Positions 18,462-29,379 of a stretch of DNA of 64,000 nucleotides are shown here, piece by piece; the stretch's first letter is position 1; each line of letters opens with the position of its first letter. Origin of the DNA: Comamonadaceae bacterium (GTDB lineage: Bacteria; Pseudomonadota; Gammaproteobacteria; Burkholderiales; Burkholderiaceae_C); assembly GCA_947450645.1 (NCBI GenBank), contig CANFWH010000003.1:1-64000 (forward strand), given 5' to 3'. Made by a program: the position numbers and the translations under genes. Under the pieces are notes generated by a model, which was not told the origin of the DNA, did no database searches, and worked only from the letters and a program-made list of their open reading frames with translations.

Positions 18462-18483
18462 CCCGAGAAACACGATTTTCGGG
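18462..18483 (+). promoter_or_regulatory. Small hairpin in the carA leader
   Basis: CCCGA at 18462-18466 pairs with TCGGG at 18479-18483, with A/T pairs possible inside. It lies 43 bp before the carA ATG in a 136-bp intergenic region that must hold the carAB promoter. No T-run follows, so it is not an ordinary terminator. A role in pyrimidine or arginine control is only a possibility. Confidence 0.25.
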
Positions 18484-18525
18484 CGTTTCCCACAAGGCCA
18501 GCCGCACTCTTTTTGGAGTTCACTG

Positions 18526-19734
18526 ATGCCTTCTATTTCCTCGCAAAGTTCCCTCTCTGCGCTCCTCGCGCCCAAGTTCCCTCCCGCTATTCTTGCCCTT
18601 GCCGATGGCACTGTTTTTATCGGCCAATCTATTGGATTTACAGGTCACACAGTCGGCGAAGTCGTCTTCAACACCTCCATGACGGGTTATCAAGAAATCT
18701 TGACCGACCCCAGCTATTGCCAACAGATCGTCACCCTCACCTACCCGCACATTGGCAACTACGGCATCAATACGCAAGATGTGGAGTCCAGCAAAGTCTA
18801 TGCGGCAGGTCTCATCATCAAAGATTTGCCCCTCATTGCATCCAACTTTAGAAGCACGCAAAGTTTGAGCGATTACTTGGTTGAGTCTAAAACCGTAGCA
18901 ATCAGCAATATCGACACACGTCAACTTACGCGGCACCTGCGAACGCACGGCGCGCAAAACGGCTGCATCATGGGCTTGGCTGTTGGCACAGCTGTCACGC
19001 AAGAACATATCGACCAAGCCATTGGCTTAGCAAAAGCAGCGCCCAGTATGTCAGGGCTCGATTTGGCCAAGGTCGTCAGCACCAAAACCACATTTGAATG
19101 GACGCAAACGGAATGGGCTTTGTTTGGTGCGGATAACAAACCAGACTTTGGTACGCAGTCAGCGCCGCAGTTTCATGTCGTCGCCTACGACTTTGGCGTT
19201 AAGCACAATATCCTCAGAATGCTCGCTAGCAGAGGCTGCCGCGTCACCGTGGTGCCCGCGCAAACGCCAGCCGCCGAAGTTTTAGCGTTGAAGCCAAACG
19301 GCGTTTTTCTCTCCAACGGCCCTGGCGACCCAGAACCATGCGATTACGCGGTGAATGCAGCTGCAGCCCTTATGCAGAGCGGCCTGCCGCTGTTCGGCAT
19401 TTGCCTAGGCCACCAAATCATGGCGCTTGCCAGCGGCGCAAAAACTTTCAAAATGAAGTTTGGTCACCACGGTGCGAATCACCCCGTGAAAGACTTGGCC
19501 ACAGGCCACGTCGCCATTACCAGCCAAAACCACGGTTTTGCGGTGGACGAAAAAAACCTGCCTGCCAATCTGAAACCCACGCACATCAGCCTATTCGACG
19601 GCACGCTACAAGGTATCGAACGCACAGACTGCCCCGCATTTAGCTTCCAAGGGCATCCCGAGGCAAGCCCAGGGCCGCAAGACATCGGCACGCTATTCGA
19701 CAAATTCATCGCCATGATGGCTAGAAAAAACTAA
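18526..19734 (+). CDS. carA: Carbamoyl-phosphate synthase small (glutaminase) subunit
   Basis: CarA hydrolyses glutamine and channels ammonia to CarB for carbamoyl phosphate, the precursor of pyrimidines and arginine. The 402-residue product has the CarA N-terminal domain ([17 protein letters not shown]) and a class I amidotransferase domain with the nucleophile in GICLGHQ and the His/Glu pair in GHPEASPGP. Length is slightly above the family norm (about 380) because of an N-terminal extension of about 20 residues. A TTTTTGGAG ribosome site precedes the ATG. carB follows after 15 bp. Confidence 0.97.
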   Translation: MPSISSQSSLSALLAPKFPPAILALADGTVFIGQSIGFTGHTVGEVVFNTSMTGYQEILTDPSYCQQIVTLTYPHIGNYGINTQDVESSKVYAAGLIIKDLPLIASNFRSTQSLSDYLVESKTVAISNIDTRQLTRHLRTHGAQNGCIMGLAVGTAVTQEHIDQAIGLAKAAPSMSGLDLAKVVSTKTTFEWTQTEWALFGADNKPDFGTQSAPQFHVVAYDFGVKHNILRMLASRGCRVTVVPAQTPAAEVLALKPNGVFLSNGPGDPEPCDYAVNAAAALMQSGLPLFGICLGHQIMALASGAKTFKMKFGHHGANHPVKDLATGHVAITSQNHGFAVDEKNLPANLKPTHISLFDGTLQGIERTDCPAFSFQGHPEASPGPQDIGTLFDKFIAMMARKN

Positions 19735-19749
19735 AAGAAGAGCAAAAAA

Positions 19750-22700
19750 ATGAAAAGAACAGATCTTCAAACCATCCTCATCATCGGCGCGGGCCCCATC
19801 ATCATTGGGCAGGCTTGCGAGTTCGACTACTCGGGCGTGCAAGCTTGCAAGGCCTTGCGCGAAGAGGGTTACCGCGTGGTGCTGATTAACAGCAATCCAG
19901 CGACCATCATGACCGACCCTGCTACGGCGGACGTGACTTACATCGAGCCGATCACGTGGCAAACGGTTGAAAAAATTATTGCGATTGAAAAACCCGATGC
20001 GATTTTGCCAACTATGGGCGGACAAACAGCGCTGAACTGTGCGTTAGATTTGTGGCACAACGGCGTGCTGGAAAAGTACATGGGCGCGGCAACTGGCAAG
20101 CCTGTCGAGCTGATTGGCGCAACGCCTGAAGCGATAGACAAAGCCGAGGACCGCCTCAAGTTCAAAGACGCGATGACCAAGATTGGTCTTGGTTCGGCAC
20201 GCTCTGGTATTGCCCACACGATGGATGAGGCTTGGGGTGTTCAAAAAACGCTGGGCTTCCCCACGGTGATTCGCCCCAGCTTTACGCTAGGCGGCACGGG
20301 CGGCGGCATTGCCTACAACGCCGAAGAGTTTGAAACGATTTGCAAACGCGGCTTGGAAGCCTCACCCACCAACGAGCTTTTGATTGAAGAATCGCTCTTG
20401 GGTTGGAAAGAGTACGAAATGGAAGTCGTGCGCGATAAGGCGGACAACTGCATCATCGTCTGCTCGATTGAAAACTTAGACCCGATGGGCGTGCACACGG
20501 GCGACTCGATCACCGTTGCACCTGCGCAAACGTTGACGGATAAAGAATATCAAATCCTACGTAACGCATCGCTTGCCGTGCTGCGCGAAATCGGCGTGGA
20601 TACGGGCGGATCGAACGTGCAGTTCTCCATCAACCCCAAAGACGGACGCATGGTGGTGATTGAAATGAATCCACGCGTGAGCCGATCCTCGGCACTCGCA
20701 TCCAAAGCCACAGGATTCCCCATTGCCAAGGTCGCGGCCAAGCTGGCTGTGGGCTACACGCTCGACGAGCTCAAAAACGACATCACGGGCGGCTCAACGC
20801 CTGCCTCGTTTGAGCCGTCTATCGACTACGTCGTCACAAAAATCCCGCGCTTTGCGTTTGAAAAGTTCCCAACTGCCGACAGCCGCCTCACCACACAAAT
20901 GAAGAGCGTGGGCGAAGTGATGGCGATGGGACGCACCTTCCAAGAATCGTTCCAAAAAGCACTACGCGCTCTAGAAGTTGGCGTGGACGGCATGAACGAA
21001 AAGACGCAGGATTTGGAATTGCTAGAACAAGAACTGGGGCACCCAGGCCCCGAGCGCATTTGGTATGTGGGCGATGCCTTCGCCAAAGGTTACACCGTGG
21101 ACGAAGTGTTTGCACTCACCAAAATCGATCCGTGGTTCTTGGTGCAAATCGAAGAGATTGTGAAGATCGAGTTGGCGCTAGAAAAGTCCACGCTTGGCGA
21201 TATTGATGCCGCGCAAATGCGTACGCTAAAGATGAAAGGCTTTTCCGATCGCCGCATGGCAAAACTCTTGCAAGCCACACCAACAAAGGTTCGCGAGTAT
21301 CGCCATGCCTTGAAGGTGCGCCCCGTCTACAAGCGAGTGGACACTTGCGCCGCAGAGTTTTCTACGCAAACAGCGTATCTGTATTCAACGTATGAAGTCA
21401 GCGAAACGCTGGGCGTGCAGGCCGAATGCGAAGCGAAACCTACGCATAAGAAAAAGATCATGGTGCTGGGCGGTGGTCCTAACCGCATTGGACAAGGCAT
21501 TGAGTTCGATTACTGCTGCGTTCACGCCGCGCTTGCCATGCGCGAAGACGGCTACGAGACCATCATGGTCAACTGCAACCCCGAGACTGTATCGACCGAT
21601 TACGACACCAGCGACCGCCTCTACTTTGAGCCTGTGACCTTGGAAGACGTGTTGGAAATCGTGGCGATTGAAAAACCGATTGGCGTGATCGTGCAATACG
21701 GCGGTCAAACACCGCTCAAACTCGCACTGGATTTAGAAGCCAATGGCGTGCCGATTATTGGCACAACACCCGACATGATTGACGCTGCCGAAGACCGCGA
21801 GCGCTTTCAAAAGCTCTTACACAAACTAGGCCTGCTCCAGCCGCCAAACGCCACGGCGCGTACCGAGCCGCAGGCCTTGGAAGCCGCTTCCAGCTTGGGC
21901 TACCCACTGGTCGTGCGCCCAAGCTATGTGCTAGGTGGCCGTGCGATGGAGATCGTCCACGAGCAGCGCGACCTTGAGCGCTACATGAAAGAAGCAGTCA
22001 AAGTCAGCCACGATTCACCCGTGCTGTTAGACCGTTTTTTGAATGATGCGATTGAGTGCGATGTGGACTGCATCCGCGACGCATCGGGCGCTACGCTCAT
22101 TGGCGGCGTAATGGAGCACATTGAGCAAGCAGGCGTGCATAGCGGCGACTCGGCGTGCTCGTTGCCACCGTATTCCTTGTCCACTGAGACGATCCTTGAG
22201 ATCAAACGCCAAACCGTTGCTATGGCTGGCGCTTTGAACGTGGTGGGCTTGATGAATGTGCAGTTTGCGATTCAACACCGTGAGGGCAAAGATGTCATCT
22301 ACGTGCTGGAAGTCAATCCACGCGCTAGTCGCACCGTGCCGTTTGTGAGCAAGGCTACCGGTATTCAATTGGCCAAGGTCGCGGCGCGTTGCATGGCTGG
22401 CCGCACACTGGCTGAGCAAGGCATTACCCGTGAGGTGACCCCGCCCTACTTCAGCGTCAAAGAAGCGGTATTCCCCTTCGTTAAGTTCCCAGGCGTGGAC
22501 ACCATTCTTGGCCCCGAGATGAAATCGACAGGCGAAGTGATGGGGGTGGGCGATACGTTTGGTGAAGCTTTTATTAAAAGTCAAATCGGCGCGGGGACTC
22601 GTATCCCGCGTGCCTCGGACACCGTGAAGACCGTCTTTATGACGGTTAAAAACAACGACAAACCTCGTGCAGTTAAAGTCGCCAAAGCCTTGCTGGATAT

Positions 22701-23028
22701 GGGCTTCGACCTTGTTGCCACGGGCGGCACGCAAGCAGCCATTAGCGCAGCAGGCTTACCATGCGCTGTGGTGAACAAGGTGGCGCAAGGTCGTCCACAT
22801 ATCGTGGATGCGATCAAAAACAATGAAATCGCTTTAGTGATTAATACGGTCGAAGAAAAACGCAATGCAATTAGTGACTCGCGTGCAATCCGCGTAAGCA
22901 GCTTGCTAGGTCGTGTGACGACCTTTACAACGATTGCAGCCGCTGAAGCCGCTGTCGATGGCATGAAGTATCTGAACAACCTAGGTGTGATCTCGGTACA
23001 AGAAATGCACAGGCGGCTGGTGAAATAG
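19750..23028 (+). CDS. carB: Carbamoyl-phosphate synthase large subunit
   Basis: A 1092-residue protein with the internal duplication of CarB. Two ATP-grasp halves, each beginning GxGPxxIGQ-like ([16 protein letters not shown] at the start; [16 protein letters not shown] near 575), make carboxyphosphate and then carbamoyl phosphate. A C-terminal MGS-like allosteric domain ([18 protein letters not shown]) follows. It forms the heterodimer with CarA and sits between carA and greA in one operon. A string of AAAPTHKKK-like residues joins the two halves. I see no disruption. Confidence 0.97.
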   Translation: MKRTDLQTILIIGAGPIIIGQACEFDYSGVQACKALREEGYRVVLINSNPATIMTDPATADVTYIEPITWQTVEKIIAIEKPDAILPTMGGQTALNCALDLWHNGVLEKYMGAATGKPVELIGATPEAIDKAEDRLKFKDAMTKIGLGSARSGIAHTMDEAWGVQKTLGFPTVIRPSFTLGGTGGGIAYNAEEFETICKRGLEASPTNELLIEESLLGWKEYEMEVVRDKADNCIIVCSIENLDPMGVHTGDSITVAPAQTLTDKEYQILRNASLAVLREIGVDTGGSNVQFSINPKDGRMVVIEMNPRVSRSSALASKATGFPIAKVAAKLAVGYTLDELKNDITGGSTPASFEPSIDYVVTKIPRFAFEKFPTADSRLTTQMKSVGEVMAMGRTFQESFQKALRALEVGVDGMNEKTQDLELLEQELGHPGPERIWYVGDAFAKGYTVDEVFALTKIDPWFLVQIEEIVKIELALEKSTLGDIDAAQMRTLKMKGFSDRRMAKLLQATPTKVREYRHALKVRPVYKRVDTCAAEFSTQTAYLYSTYEVSETLGVQAECEAKPTHKKKIMVLGGGPNRIGQGIEFDYCCVHAALAMREDGYETIMVNCNPETVSTDYDTSDRLYFEPVTLEDVLEIVAIEKPIGVIVQYGGQTPLKLALDLEANGVPIIGTTPDMIDAAEDRERFQKLLHKLGLLQPPNATARTEPQALEAASSLGYPLVVRPSYVLGGRAMEIVHEQRDLERYMKEAVKVSHDSPVLLDRFLNDAIECDVDCIRDASGATLIGGVMEHIEQAGVHSGDSACSLPPYSLSTETILEIKRQTVAMAGALNVVGLMNVQFAIQHREGKDVIYVLEVNPRASRTVPFVSKATGIQLAKVAARCMAGRTLAEQGITREVTPPYFSVKEAVFPFVKFPGVDTILGPEMKSTGEVMGVGDTFGEAFIKSQIGAGTRIPRASDTVKTVFMTVKNNDKPRAVKVAKALLDMGFDLVATGGTQAAISAAGLPCAVVNKVAQGRPHIVDAIKNNEIALVINTVEEKRNAISDSRAIRVSSLLGRVTTFTTIAAAEAAVDGMKYLNNLGVISVQEMHRRLVK

Positions 23029-23040
23029 AATCAGCCCCCT

Positions 23041-23523
23041 ATGACAAACAGCACTTACCCCATTACAAAAAACGGCGCAGAGAAACTCAAAGCCGAGCTC
23101 ATCAACCTCAAGACCAAAGAGCGTCCTGCGGTGATTAACGCAATTAGCGAAGCACGCGCTCAAGGCGACCTCTCTGAGAACGCGGACTACGACGCAGCCA
23201 AAGAGCGTCAAGGCTTTATCGAGGGGCGCATCAAAGACATCGAAGGCAAGCTGGGCGCGGCCTCTGTGATTAATCCTGCCGAGCTTGATGCAGGCGGACG
23301 CGTGGTGTTTGGTGCGACAGTCGAGCTGGAAGACGAAGACAGCGGCGCGAGCGTCAAGTACCAAATCGTGGGCGAAGACGAAGCCGACATCAAACTGGGA
23401 TTCATCAATTTTTCATCCCCCATCGCGCGCGCACTGATCGGCAAAAACGAAGGCGATAGCGTGGCGGTTGTTACGCCTAGCGGCACCAAGCATTACGAAA
23501 TTGTGGCGGTACGCTACCTCTAA
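23041..23523 (+). CDS. greA: Transcription elongation factor GreA
   Basis: GreA rescues backtracked RNA polymerase by stimulating transcript cleavage. The 160-residue protein has the N-terminal coiled-coil finger with the acidic tip (SENADYDAAKERQG) and the C-terminal FKBP-like domain (SPIARALIGKNEGD). It starts 12 bp after carB, so it is likely co-transcribed with carAB, an arrangement common in Betaproteobacteria. Its TAA overlaps the stop codon of the convergent MmgE/PrpD gene. Confidence 0.96.
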   Translation: MTNSTYPITKNGAEKLKAELINLKTKERPAVINAISEARAQGDLSENADYDAAKERQGFIEGRIKDIEGKLGAASVINPAELDAGGRVVFGATVELEDEDSGASVKYQIVGEDEADIKLGFINFSSPIARALIGKNEGDSVAVVTPSGTKHYEIVAVRYL

Positions 23524-24905
23524 ATTTCACCAACGGCCAGCTTCGTAAGTTCATTCACATTGGCGATGCTCGTCATGTGCCAAGCCATATCCATCAAGGT
23601 TTGCGCCTTGGTCGCACCTAGCACATCATCCGCTTGCGAATGGAATTTTGCTTCCAAATCTTTATCGCTCATCGGGCGCTCTAGCGAACCAATGGCATGC
23701 TCAATCACCACATGAATTTGTCTGCCGTCCTTTAAAACAGCAGTCACGTCTGCGCCCGCTTCTTCAATGCCGTCTGTCACCACCACATTCACTTTGGCAC
23801 GCAGCGCGAGTACGTCAGGGCGGTTCACCACGTCGTCGCTATATTCGGGCTCGCCTGCTTGGCCAAAAATCAGCGCAACCGCGCAGCAGTGGTACACGCT
23901 GAATTTGCCCTCGAGGCCAATCGTGGGGGTCTTTTTACCCATCAACTCCAGCACCAGAGAATGCACTTTCAAATCTAAGCGTTCAATGTCTTCGGCCTTC
24001 ACGCCCATGGCTTTGAGCTGCACACACGCGTCCATGCTGGGCTGCGAGACGATGCCACAAGCGAAAGGTTTGTAGGTATTAAAGGAAATTTCAAAACGCT
24101 TGCCGAGCTCATCGGTAATTTCGTTCCAATTGAACGCAGGTGCGGCAACTTGAATCAAACCGCGCGGCGCTTCTAAAGCTCTAGGGCTAGCGGTAAATCC
24201 CTGCTGTGCCATCAGAGCCGCCATCAAGCCCGTGCGCGCTGCTGCGCCTGGGTGCAGGGGCTTGCTCATCGTGCCGAACTGCTCGCGCAAGCCCACAGGC
24301 TGCGAAGCCGCAATGCCAAGCGCCATCATGGTTTGCTGAACATCGAGCTTGAGCAGACGTGCGCACGCCGCAGCCGCACCCAGCATGCCCGTCGAGCCCG
24401 TGATGTGCCAGCCCTTGTCGTAATGCGTCGGGTACATACAGTTACCCACGCGGCAAGCCACATCAATACCAATAATGAGCGCGTCAATGACCGCTGCACC
24501 GCCTAAATTTTTCAATTCAGCCAGCGGCAATAACGCGGAAGCGACAGGGCCTGCGGGATGAATCACCGTCTTCAAATGCGTGTCATCAAAATCAAACGTG
24601 TGCGAGCTAATGCCGTTGATGAGTGCCGCATTGGCAATATCGACCCTTGTGGAACGCCCAAGCAGCGTGGCTTGCGGGGCAGGTTGTAGGATTTGTGCGG
24701 CTGCAAGTGCGGCGGTTGGCGCTTCGTGATGCGACGCGCCAACCGCACAGCCTAGCCAATTAAAAAAAGTTCGTTCGCCTTCGTGCTGCACTTTCGCATC
24801 CCAGCCGCCGTTGTCAAACGTGGGGTGATTCACGATGAACTCGGCGAGGATTTTGGTGACAGCTGGTGGGTTGTGGTCTGCAATGACCTTGGTATTGGTT
24901 GCCAT
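23520..24905 (-). CDS. MmgE/PrpD family protein
   Basis: A 461-residue member of the MmgE/PrpD family, whose known members include 2-methylcitrate dehydratase and cis-aconitate decarboxylase. It has the family's helical N-terminal domain (ALINGISSHTFDFDDTHLKT) and the conserved GWHITGSTGMLGAAAACARLL. No methylcitrate-cycle genes (prpB, prpC) are nearby, so 2-methylcitrate is not a safe substrate. It is followed upstream on the same strand by a Bug-type binding protein gene with a 26-bp gap, a pairing that in Burkholderiales usually marks uptake and breakdown of an unknown carboxylate. Confidence 0.82.
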   Translation of the reverse strand: MATNTKVIADHNPPAVTKILAEFIVNHPTFDNGGWDAKVQHEGERTFFNWLGCAVGASHHEAPTAALAAAQILQPAPQATLLGRSTRVDIANAALINGISSHTFDFDDTHLKTVIHPAGPVASALLPLAELKNLGGAAVIDALIIGIDVACRVGNCMYPTHYDKGWHITGSTGMLGAAAACARLLKLDVQQTMMALGIAASQPVGLREQFGTMSKPLHPGAAARTGLMAALMAQQGFTASPRALEAPRGLIQVAAPAFNWNEITDELGKRFEISFNTYKPFACGIVSQPSMDACVQLKAMGVKAEDIERLDLKVHSLVLELMGKKTPTIGLEGKFSVYHCCAVALIFGQAGEPEYSDDVVNRPDVLALRAKVNVVVTDGIEEAGADVTAVLKDGRQIHVVIEHAIGSLERPMSDKDLEAKFHSQADDVLGATKAQTLMDMAWHMTSIANVNELTKLAVGEI

Positions 24906-24931
24906 GTTTTGAGTAGTGATGAAAAGAATTT

Positions 24932-25948
24932 TTATTGATCGAGATGAATGCCGCGCTCTTTTGCAAGCCGCGTCCAGCGTGCCACGTCAGCCTTGATGAA
25001 AGCCCCGAAAGCCTCACTGGTCATGGCTTGCGGCTCGATGGCTTCAATCGATAGTTTCTCACGCAAGTCAGGGGATTTAAGCACTTGGTTCAAACTCTCA
25101 TTGAGTGTTTTGACGATGGCAGGCGGCATCCCCGCAGGTCCGACTACGCCATACCACTGCTGCGCATCAAAGCCTTTAAGGCCGAGTTCATCCAGCGTTG
25201 GAATGTCTTTAAGCTGCGGCGCACGCGTATGTCCCGTCACCGCAATCGCGCGAATGCGACCGCTGCGCAAATGCGGCAGCGCGGCGGCAAGGCCTGGGAA
25301 CATCGCCTGCGTTTGCCCGCCCATCAAATCATTCATGGCTGGCGCAATGCCGCGATACGGAATATGAACCATCACCGTCTTCGTCTCGCCTTTAAAGAGT
25401 TCCATCGAGAGGTGCGTGAGCGATCCTTCACCTGACGAACCGTAGCTCACTTTGCCTTTGTTCGCATTTAAATACGCGATGAACTCTTGGTAATTTTTAA
25501 TTGGTAAACCGCTATTGACAACGAGCACATTGGGCGTGCCACCAATCATGCCAATCGGCGTGAAATCGCGGATAGGGTCGTAAGGTACTTTGCGCGTGGC
25601 GGGCGCAGTGCCGTGCGTGGCCACGTAGCCTTGCATCAGCGTATAGCCATCGGGGGGCGCTTTGACGGTGTTGGTCGATGCAATAACACCGCCCCCGCCG
25701 CCTTGGTTGTCTACGATAAACGGCTGGCCCAAGAGCCGCCCCCATCGCTCGGTAATCGTACGTCCCACCATGTCCGAGCCGCCGCCAGCAGGTACAGAGA
25801 TGATGTAGCGGATGGGCTTGTTGGGATAAGCGCTTTGTGCAAGACTATTGCCTGCAAAGCCAAGTGGAATAAGGGCTGCAGCAGGTGCGATTTGCAAAAT
25901 GCGGCGACGCGAGGGCTGGGTGCTGAGATGAGTATTCATAGAATTCAT
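24932..25948 (-). CDS. Bug-type tripartite tricarboxylate transporter substrate-binding protein
   Basis: A 338-residue periplasmic binding protein of the Bug (TctC) family. It has a leader with three arginines before the hydrophobic stretch (PSRRRILQIAPAAALIPLG, cut near SLAQ), mature start YPNKPIRYIISVPAGGGSD, and the Bug motifs GYTLMQGY and YGSSGEGSLTHL. The TctA and TctB membrane partners are absent here, as for most of the many Bug proteins in this order. The ligand is probably a carboxylate handled by the adjoining MmgE/PrpD enzyme, by context only. It diverges from argG across 49 bp. Confidence 0.88.
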   Translation of the reverse strand: MNSMNTHLSTQPSRRRILQIAPAAALIPLGFAGNSLAQSAYPNKPIRYIISVPAGGGSDMVGRTITERWGRLLGQPFIVDNQGGGGGVIASTNTVKAPPDGYTLMQGYVATHGTAPATRKVPYDPIRDFTPIGMIGGTPNVLVVNSGLPIKNYQEFIAYLNANKGKVSYGSSGEGSLTHLSMELFKGETKTVMVHIPYRGIAPAMNDLMGGQTQAMFPGLAAALPHLRSGRIRAIAVTGHTRAPQLKDIPTLDELGLKGFDAQQWYGVVGPAGMPPAIVKTLNESLNQVLKSPDLREKLSIEAIEPQAMTSEAFGAFIKADVARWTRLAKERGIHLDQ

Positions 25949-25997
25949 CGTAGCCTAAAATCGCTGTTTCATTTTTCAATTTGTCTCTCATATTCCT

Positions 25998-27305
25998 ATG
26001 GCAACCCAAGCAAAACTCAAACCTAAAAAAGTCGTCCTCGCCTACTCTGGCGGACTCGATACTTCGATCATTCTCAAATGGCTACAAGACGAATACCAAT
26101 GCGAAGTGGTCACGTTTACCGCCGACATTGGCCAAGGCGAAGAGATTGAACCCGCGCGCGCCAAAGCGATCAAGATGGGCATCAAGCCTGAGAACATTTT
26201 TATTGAAGACCTGAAGGAAGAATTCGTGCGCGATTTCGTCTTCCCGATGTTCCGCGCCAATGCGCTGTACGAAGGCGAATACTTGCTCGGCACATCCATA
26301 GCGCGTCCACTGATTGCCAAGCGTTTGGTGGAGATCGCCAAAAAAACCAAGGGCGACGCAATTAGCCACGGCGCGACGGGCAAGGGCAACGACCAAGTGC
26401 GCTTCGAGTTGGGCGCGTATGCCCTGATGCCGAACGTGAAAGTGATTGCACCTTGGCGCGAGTGGGAGCTCTCTAGCCGCGAGTCGATGCTGGCGTATGC
26501 CGACAAGCACGGCATTCCTGTTGACTTTAAAAAGCGTAAGGGCGGCGCACCGTATTCGATGGACGCGAACTTGCTACACATCAGCTACGAAGGCGGTATT
26601 TTAGAAGACCCTAATTTCGCGCCCGAAGATAGCATGTGGCGCCTCACCAATTCGCCAGAAAAAGCGCCTGGCAAACCGCAAATCGTGGAACTGACTTACG
26701 CCAAAGGCGACATTGTTGCCGTTGACGGCGTCAAGATGTCGCCAGCGACTGTACTCACACATCTCAATACAGTTGCGGGCAAACACGGCATTGGCCGTTT
26801 AGACAAAGTCGAAAATCGCTTTGTCGGCATGAAATCACGCGGCTGTTACGAAACACCTGGCGGCACGGTGCTTTTGGCTGGTCACCGCGCCATTGAATCC
26901 ATTACGCTAGACCGCGAAGTATTGGCGCTGAAAGACGACTTGATGCCGCGCTATGCACGTTTGGTGTACAACGGCTTTTGGTTCTCGCCAGAGCGCGAAC
27001 TGCTGCAAGGTTTGATTGACGCATCGCAAGCGACCGTGAACGGCGTCGTGCGCCTCAAGCTCTACAAAGGCACGATCATGTGCGTGGGGCGTGAGAGCAA
27101 AACCGATAGCTTGTTCGACATGAAAATCTCCACATTTGATGACGATGGCGGCGCTTACAACCAAGCCGATGCGGGTGGATTTATTAAGCTCAATGCACTG
27201 CGACTCCGTATCGCTGGCAACTTGAAAGCGGAGCGTGCTGCTGCCAGCAAAGCCAAGTCGGCAAAGGCTTCCAAGCCAACGACTAAATCAAAGAAAGCCA
27301 AATAA
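25998..27305 (+). CDS. argG: Argininosuccinate synthase
   Basis: ArgG condenses citrulline and aspartate in arginine synthesis. The N-terminal ATP-pyrophosphatase loop is [16 protein letters not shown], followed by TADIGQGEE and the substrate-binding [15 protein letters not shown]. The 435-residue product ends with about 22 lysine- and alanine-rich residues ([16 protein letters not shown] and on), a low-complexity tail beyond the catalytic fold. No strong ribosome site precedes the ATG. ppnP follows after only 2 bp. Confidence 0.96.
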   Translation: MATQAKLKPKKVVLAYSGGLDTSIILKWLQDEYQCEVVTFTADIGQGEEIEPARAKAIKMGIKPENIFIEDLKEEFVRDFVFPMFRANALYEGEYLLGTSIARPLIAKRLVEIAKKTKGDAISHGATGKGNDQVRFELGAYALMPNVKVIAPWREWELSSRESMLAYADKHGIPVDFKKRKGGAPYSMDANLLHISYEGGILEDPNFAPEDSMWRLTNSPEKAPGKPQIVELTYAKGDIVAVDGVKMSPATVLTHLNTVAGKHGIGRLDKVENRFVGMKSRGCYETPGGTVLLAGHRAIESITLDREVLALKDDLMPRYARLVYNGFWFSPERELLQGLIDASQATVNGVVRLKLYKGTIMCVGRESKTDSLFDMKISTFDDDGGAYNQADAGGFIKLNALRLRIAGNLKAERAAASKAKSAKASKPTTKSKKAK

Positions 27306-27307
27306 TC

Positions 27308-27625
27308 ATGACAACAGAAACCATTACCAACGTCAACATCACGACTAAAGCCAATGTTTACTTTGATGGCAAGTGCGTCAGCCACAGCTTCACGCAAGCG
27401 GATGGCACAAAGAAGTCTGTCGGTGTGGTGTTGCCTTCAACGCTGACCTTCAACACGGGCGCAGCGGAAATCATGGAATGCACGGGCGGCGCTTGCGAGT
27501 ACAAGCTCAAAGGCTCGGACAGCTGGATGGCATCCAGCGCTGGCGAGAAATTCTCTGTGTCCGCCAACTCCAGCTTTGACATCAAAGTAGCAGAGAGCTA
27601 TCACTACATCTGCCACTTTGGTTAA
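27308..27625 (+). CDS. ppnP: Pyrimidine/purine nucleoside phosphorylase PpnP
   Basis: A 105-residue cupin-like protein of the YaiE/PpnP (DUF1255) family, which phosphorolyses a broad set of nucleosides to base and ribose 1-phosphate. Family landmarks are VYFDGKCVSHSF near the start, GVVLPSTLTFNTGAAEIME, and the C-terminal SFDIKV-ESYHYICHFG. It is the standard length. It lies 2 bp after argG and 6 bp from the convergent dnaJ end. Confidence 0.9.
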   Translation: MTTETITNVNITTKANVYFDGKCVSHSFTQADGTKKSVGVVLPSTLTFNTGAAEIMECTGGACEYKLKGSDSWMASSAGEKFSVSANSSFDIKVAESYHYICHFG

Positions 27626-27631
27626 TCACGA

Positions 27632-28765
27632 TTAGGCAAAAAACTTCTTCAACTTATCGCCCCATGACTCCTCATTGGGCGAATGCTTGGCTCCACCTTT
27701 TTTGAGTGATTCGTCCAGCTCCTTCAGTAGCTTGCGCTGATGCTCAGTGAGCTTGACGGGCGTCTCCACTTGCACGTGGCAATACAAATCGCCAGGATAA
27801 GAACCGCGCAAGCCCTTGACCCCTTTGCCCTTCAAGCGGAATGTCTTGCCGTGCTGCGTACCATCTGGAATGTCAATGCTGGCTTGGCCTGCCAAGGTGG
27901 GTACTTGAATTTCACCGCCTAGCGCAGCCGTTGTCATTGACACGGGCACTTCGCAGTGGAGGTCGTCACCTTCGCGTTCAAAGATTTCGTGCTTTTTGAC
28001 GCGAATCTCGATGTACAAATCACCAGCAGGACCGCCGTTGGTGCCGGGCTCGCCGTTACCTGTGGAGCGAATCCGCATACCGTCGTCAATGCCCGCTGGC
28101 ACTTTGACTTCTAGCGTTTTGTTATTTTTGATTTTGCCAATACCGTGACATGCCACACACGGCTCGGGAATGATTTTTCCTGTGCCACGGCACTGAGGGC
28201 AAGTTTGCTGCACGCTAAAAAAGCCTTGGCGCATTTGCACTTGACCTTGGCCATGGCAAGTGGTGCACTGTATGGGCTTGGTGCCAGGCTTCGCACCTGA
28301 GCCGTGGCAGGTGGAGCACTCATCCCAGCTTGGAATGCGAATCTGTGCATCCTTACCAGCAGCCGCTTCTTCTAGCGTGATCTCCATCGCGTAGCTGAGA
28401 TCGTTGCCTCGGTACACCTGCTGGCCGCCGCCACGTCCGCCGCGCTGCTGGCCAAACACATCGCCAAAGATGTCACCAAAAGCTTCCGAGAAACCACCAA
28501 AGCCTTGCCCGCCACCACCACCCATGCCGCGATTGGGGTCAACACCTGCATGGCCGTATTGATCGTAAGCCGCGCGCTTGTCAGGGTCAGACAGCATTTC
28601 GTAGGCTTCTTTGACCTCTTTGAATTTCCCCTCAGCCGTAGCATCGCCCTGATTGCGGTCAGGGTGATACTTCATCGCTAATTTGCGATAAGATTTTTTG
28701 ATGTCCTCGTCAGATGCATTTTTAGGAACATCGAGGATTTGGTAGAAGTCGCGCTTGGTCGCCAT
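27632..28765 (-). CDS. dnaJ: Chaperone protein DnaJ
   Basis: The DnaK co-chaperone, 377 residues. It has an N-terminal J domain with YHPDRN, a Gly/Phe linker ([11 protein letters not shown]), four CxxCxGxG zinc repeats ([32 protein letters not shown]), then the C-terminal substrate-binding domains. It is intact and of normal length. It is the fourth gene of a grpE-dnaK-channel-dnaJ unit; the TMEM175-like gene ends 14 bp upstream. No Shine-Dalgarno sequence is obvious before its ATG. Confidence 0.97.
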   Translation of the reverse strand: MATKRDFYQILDVPKNASDEDIKKSYRKLAMKYHPDRNQGDATAEGKFKEVKEAYEMLSDPDKRAAYDQYGHAGVDPNRGMGGGGGQGFGGFSEAFGDIFGDVFGQQRGGRGGGQQVYRGNDLSYAMEITLEEAAAGKDAQIRIPSWDECSTCHGSGAKPGTKPIQCTTCHGQGQVQMRQGFFSVQQTCPQCRGTGKIIPEPCVACHGIGKIKNNKTLEVKVPAGIDDGMRIRSTGNGEPGTNGGPAGDLYIEIRVKKHEIFEREGDDLHCEVPVSMTTAALGGEIQVPTLAGQASIDIPDGTQHGKTFRLKGKGVKGLRGSYPGDLYCHVQVETPVKLTEHQRKLLKELDESLKKGGAKHSPNEESWGDKLKKFFA

Positions 28766-28779
28766 AGAAGAATTTATTT

Positions 28780-29367
28780 TTATTTTGAGGAGGATTGGCT
28801 AACAACTTTTTCAACGCGCCTATCTGGAATAAACCACATCACGGATACTCCGGCAAATAATGCAAATGAAACCGTCGTGTTCCAAAAAGCGGCGGCGATA
28901 GCCAAAGCGTACATGAGCAGGGATAGCGGTCCTTTGTGCGTATTTTTTACGCCATTGCCCAAAAGATTTTCAACCCCATGTGTGTAGCGAATAGTGCGCA
29001 ATAAGATGTCGTACGCAATACCGCACATCAAAGCGACCACACCATATGCAATCACAGGATTTTGCGCAAAATGGTTTTCACCCATCCAAGCGGTCACAAA
29101 AGGAACCAGTGATAGCCAAAACAGCAAATGCAAATTTGCCCAAAGTACTTTGCCATTCACGTGTTTAACCAAATGAATCATGTGGTGGTGGTTGACCCAG
29201 TAGATGCCAACGAAGACAAAGCTCAGCCCATAGCTCGCAAAGACTGGCCATAGCTTTTGCAAATCCGCCCAATCAGCGCCGTGCGGGACCTTCATCTCCA
29301 GCACCATAATGGTGATGATGATGGCGATGACACCGTCGCTGAAGGCTTCTAGGCGGGACTTGTTCAT
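28780..29367 (-). CDS. TMEM175-like (DUF1211) potassium channel-type membrane protein
   Basis: A 195-residue protein with six hydrophobic segments and the N-terminal [20 protein letters not shown], the FSDGV signature of bacterial TMEM175/DUF1211 proteins, which form tetrameric K+ channels. The second conserved patch, [25 protein letters not shown], is also typical. It lies between dnaK (12 bp upstream) and dnaJ (14 bp downstream) on the same strand, where most proteobacteria have nothing, so it is probably induced with the chaperones. Channel activity is known for the family, not shown for this copy. Confidence 0.85.
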   Translation of the reverse strand: MNKSRLEAFSDGVIAIIITIMVLEMKVPHGADWADLQKLWPVFASYGLSFVFVGIYWVNHHHMIHLVKHVNGKVLWANLHLLFWLSLVPFVTAWMGENHFAQNPVIAYGVVALMCGIAYDILLRTIRYTHGVENLLGNGVKNTHKGPLSLLMYALAIAAAFWNTTVSFALFAGVSVMWFIPDRRVEKVVSQSSSK

Positions 29368-29379
29368 GCGGACAAAGGA

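Noticed and set aside
22027-22734. Open frame of 235 codons on the minus strand within carB
   Set aside because: It is antisense to a conserved part of carB; the translation is rich in His, Arg and Cys with no recognisable domain. It is a shadow of carB codon bias.
23520-24905. Calling the MmgE/PrpD protein 2-methylcitrate dehydratase (prpD)
   Set aside because: The family includes several activities and the other methylcitrate-cycle genes are absent here.
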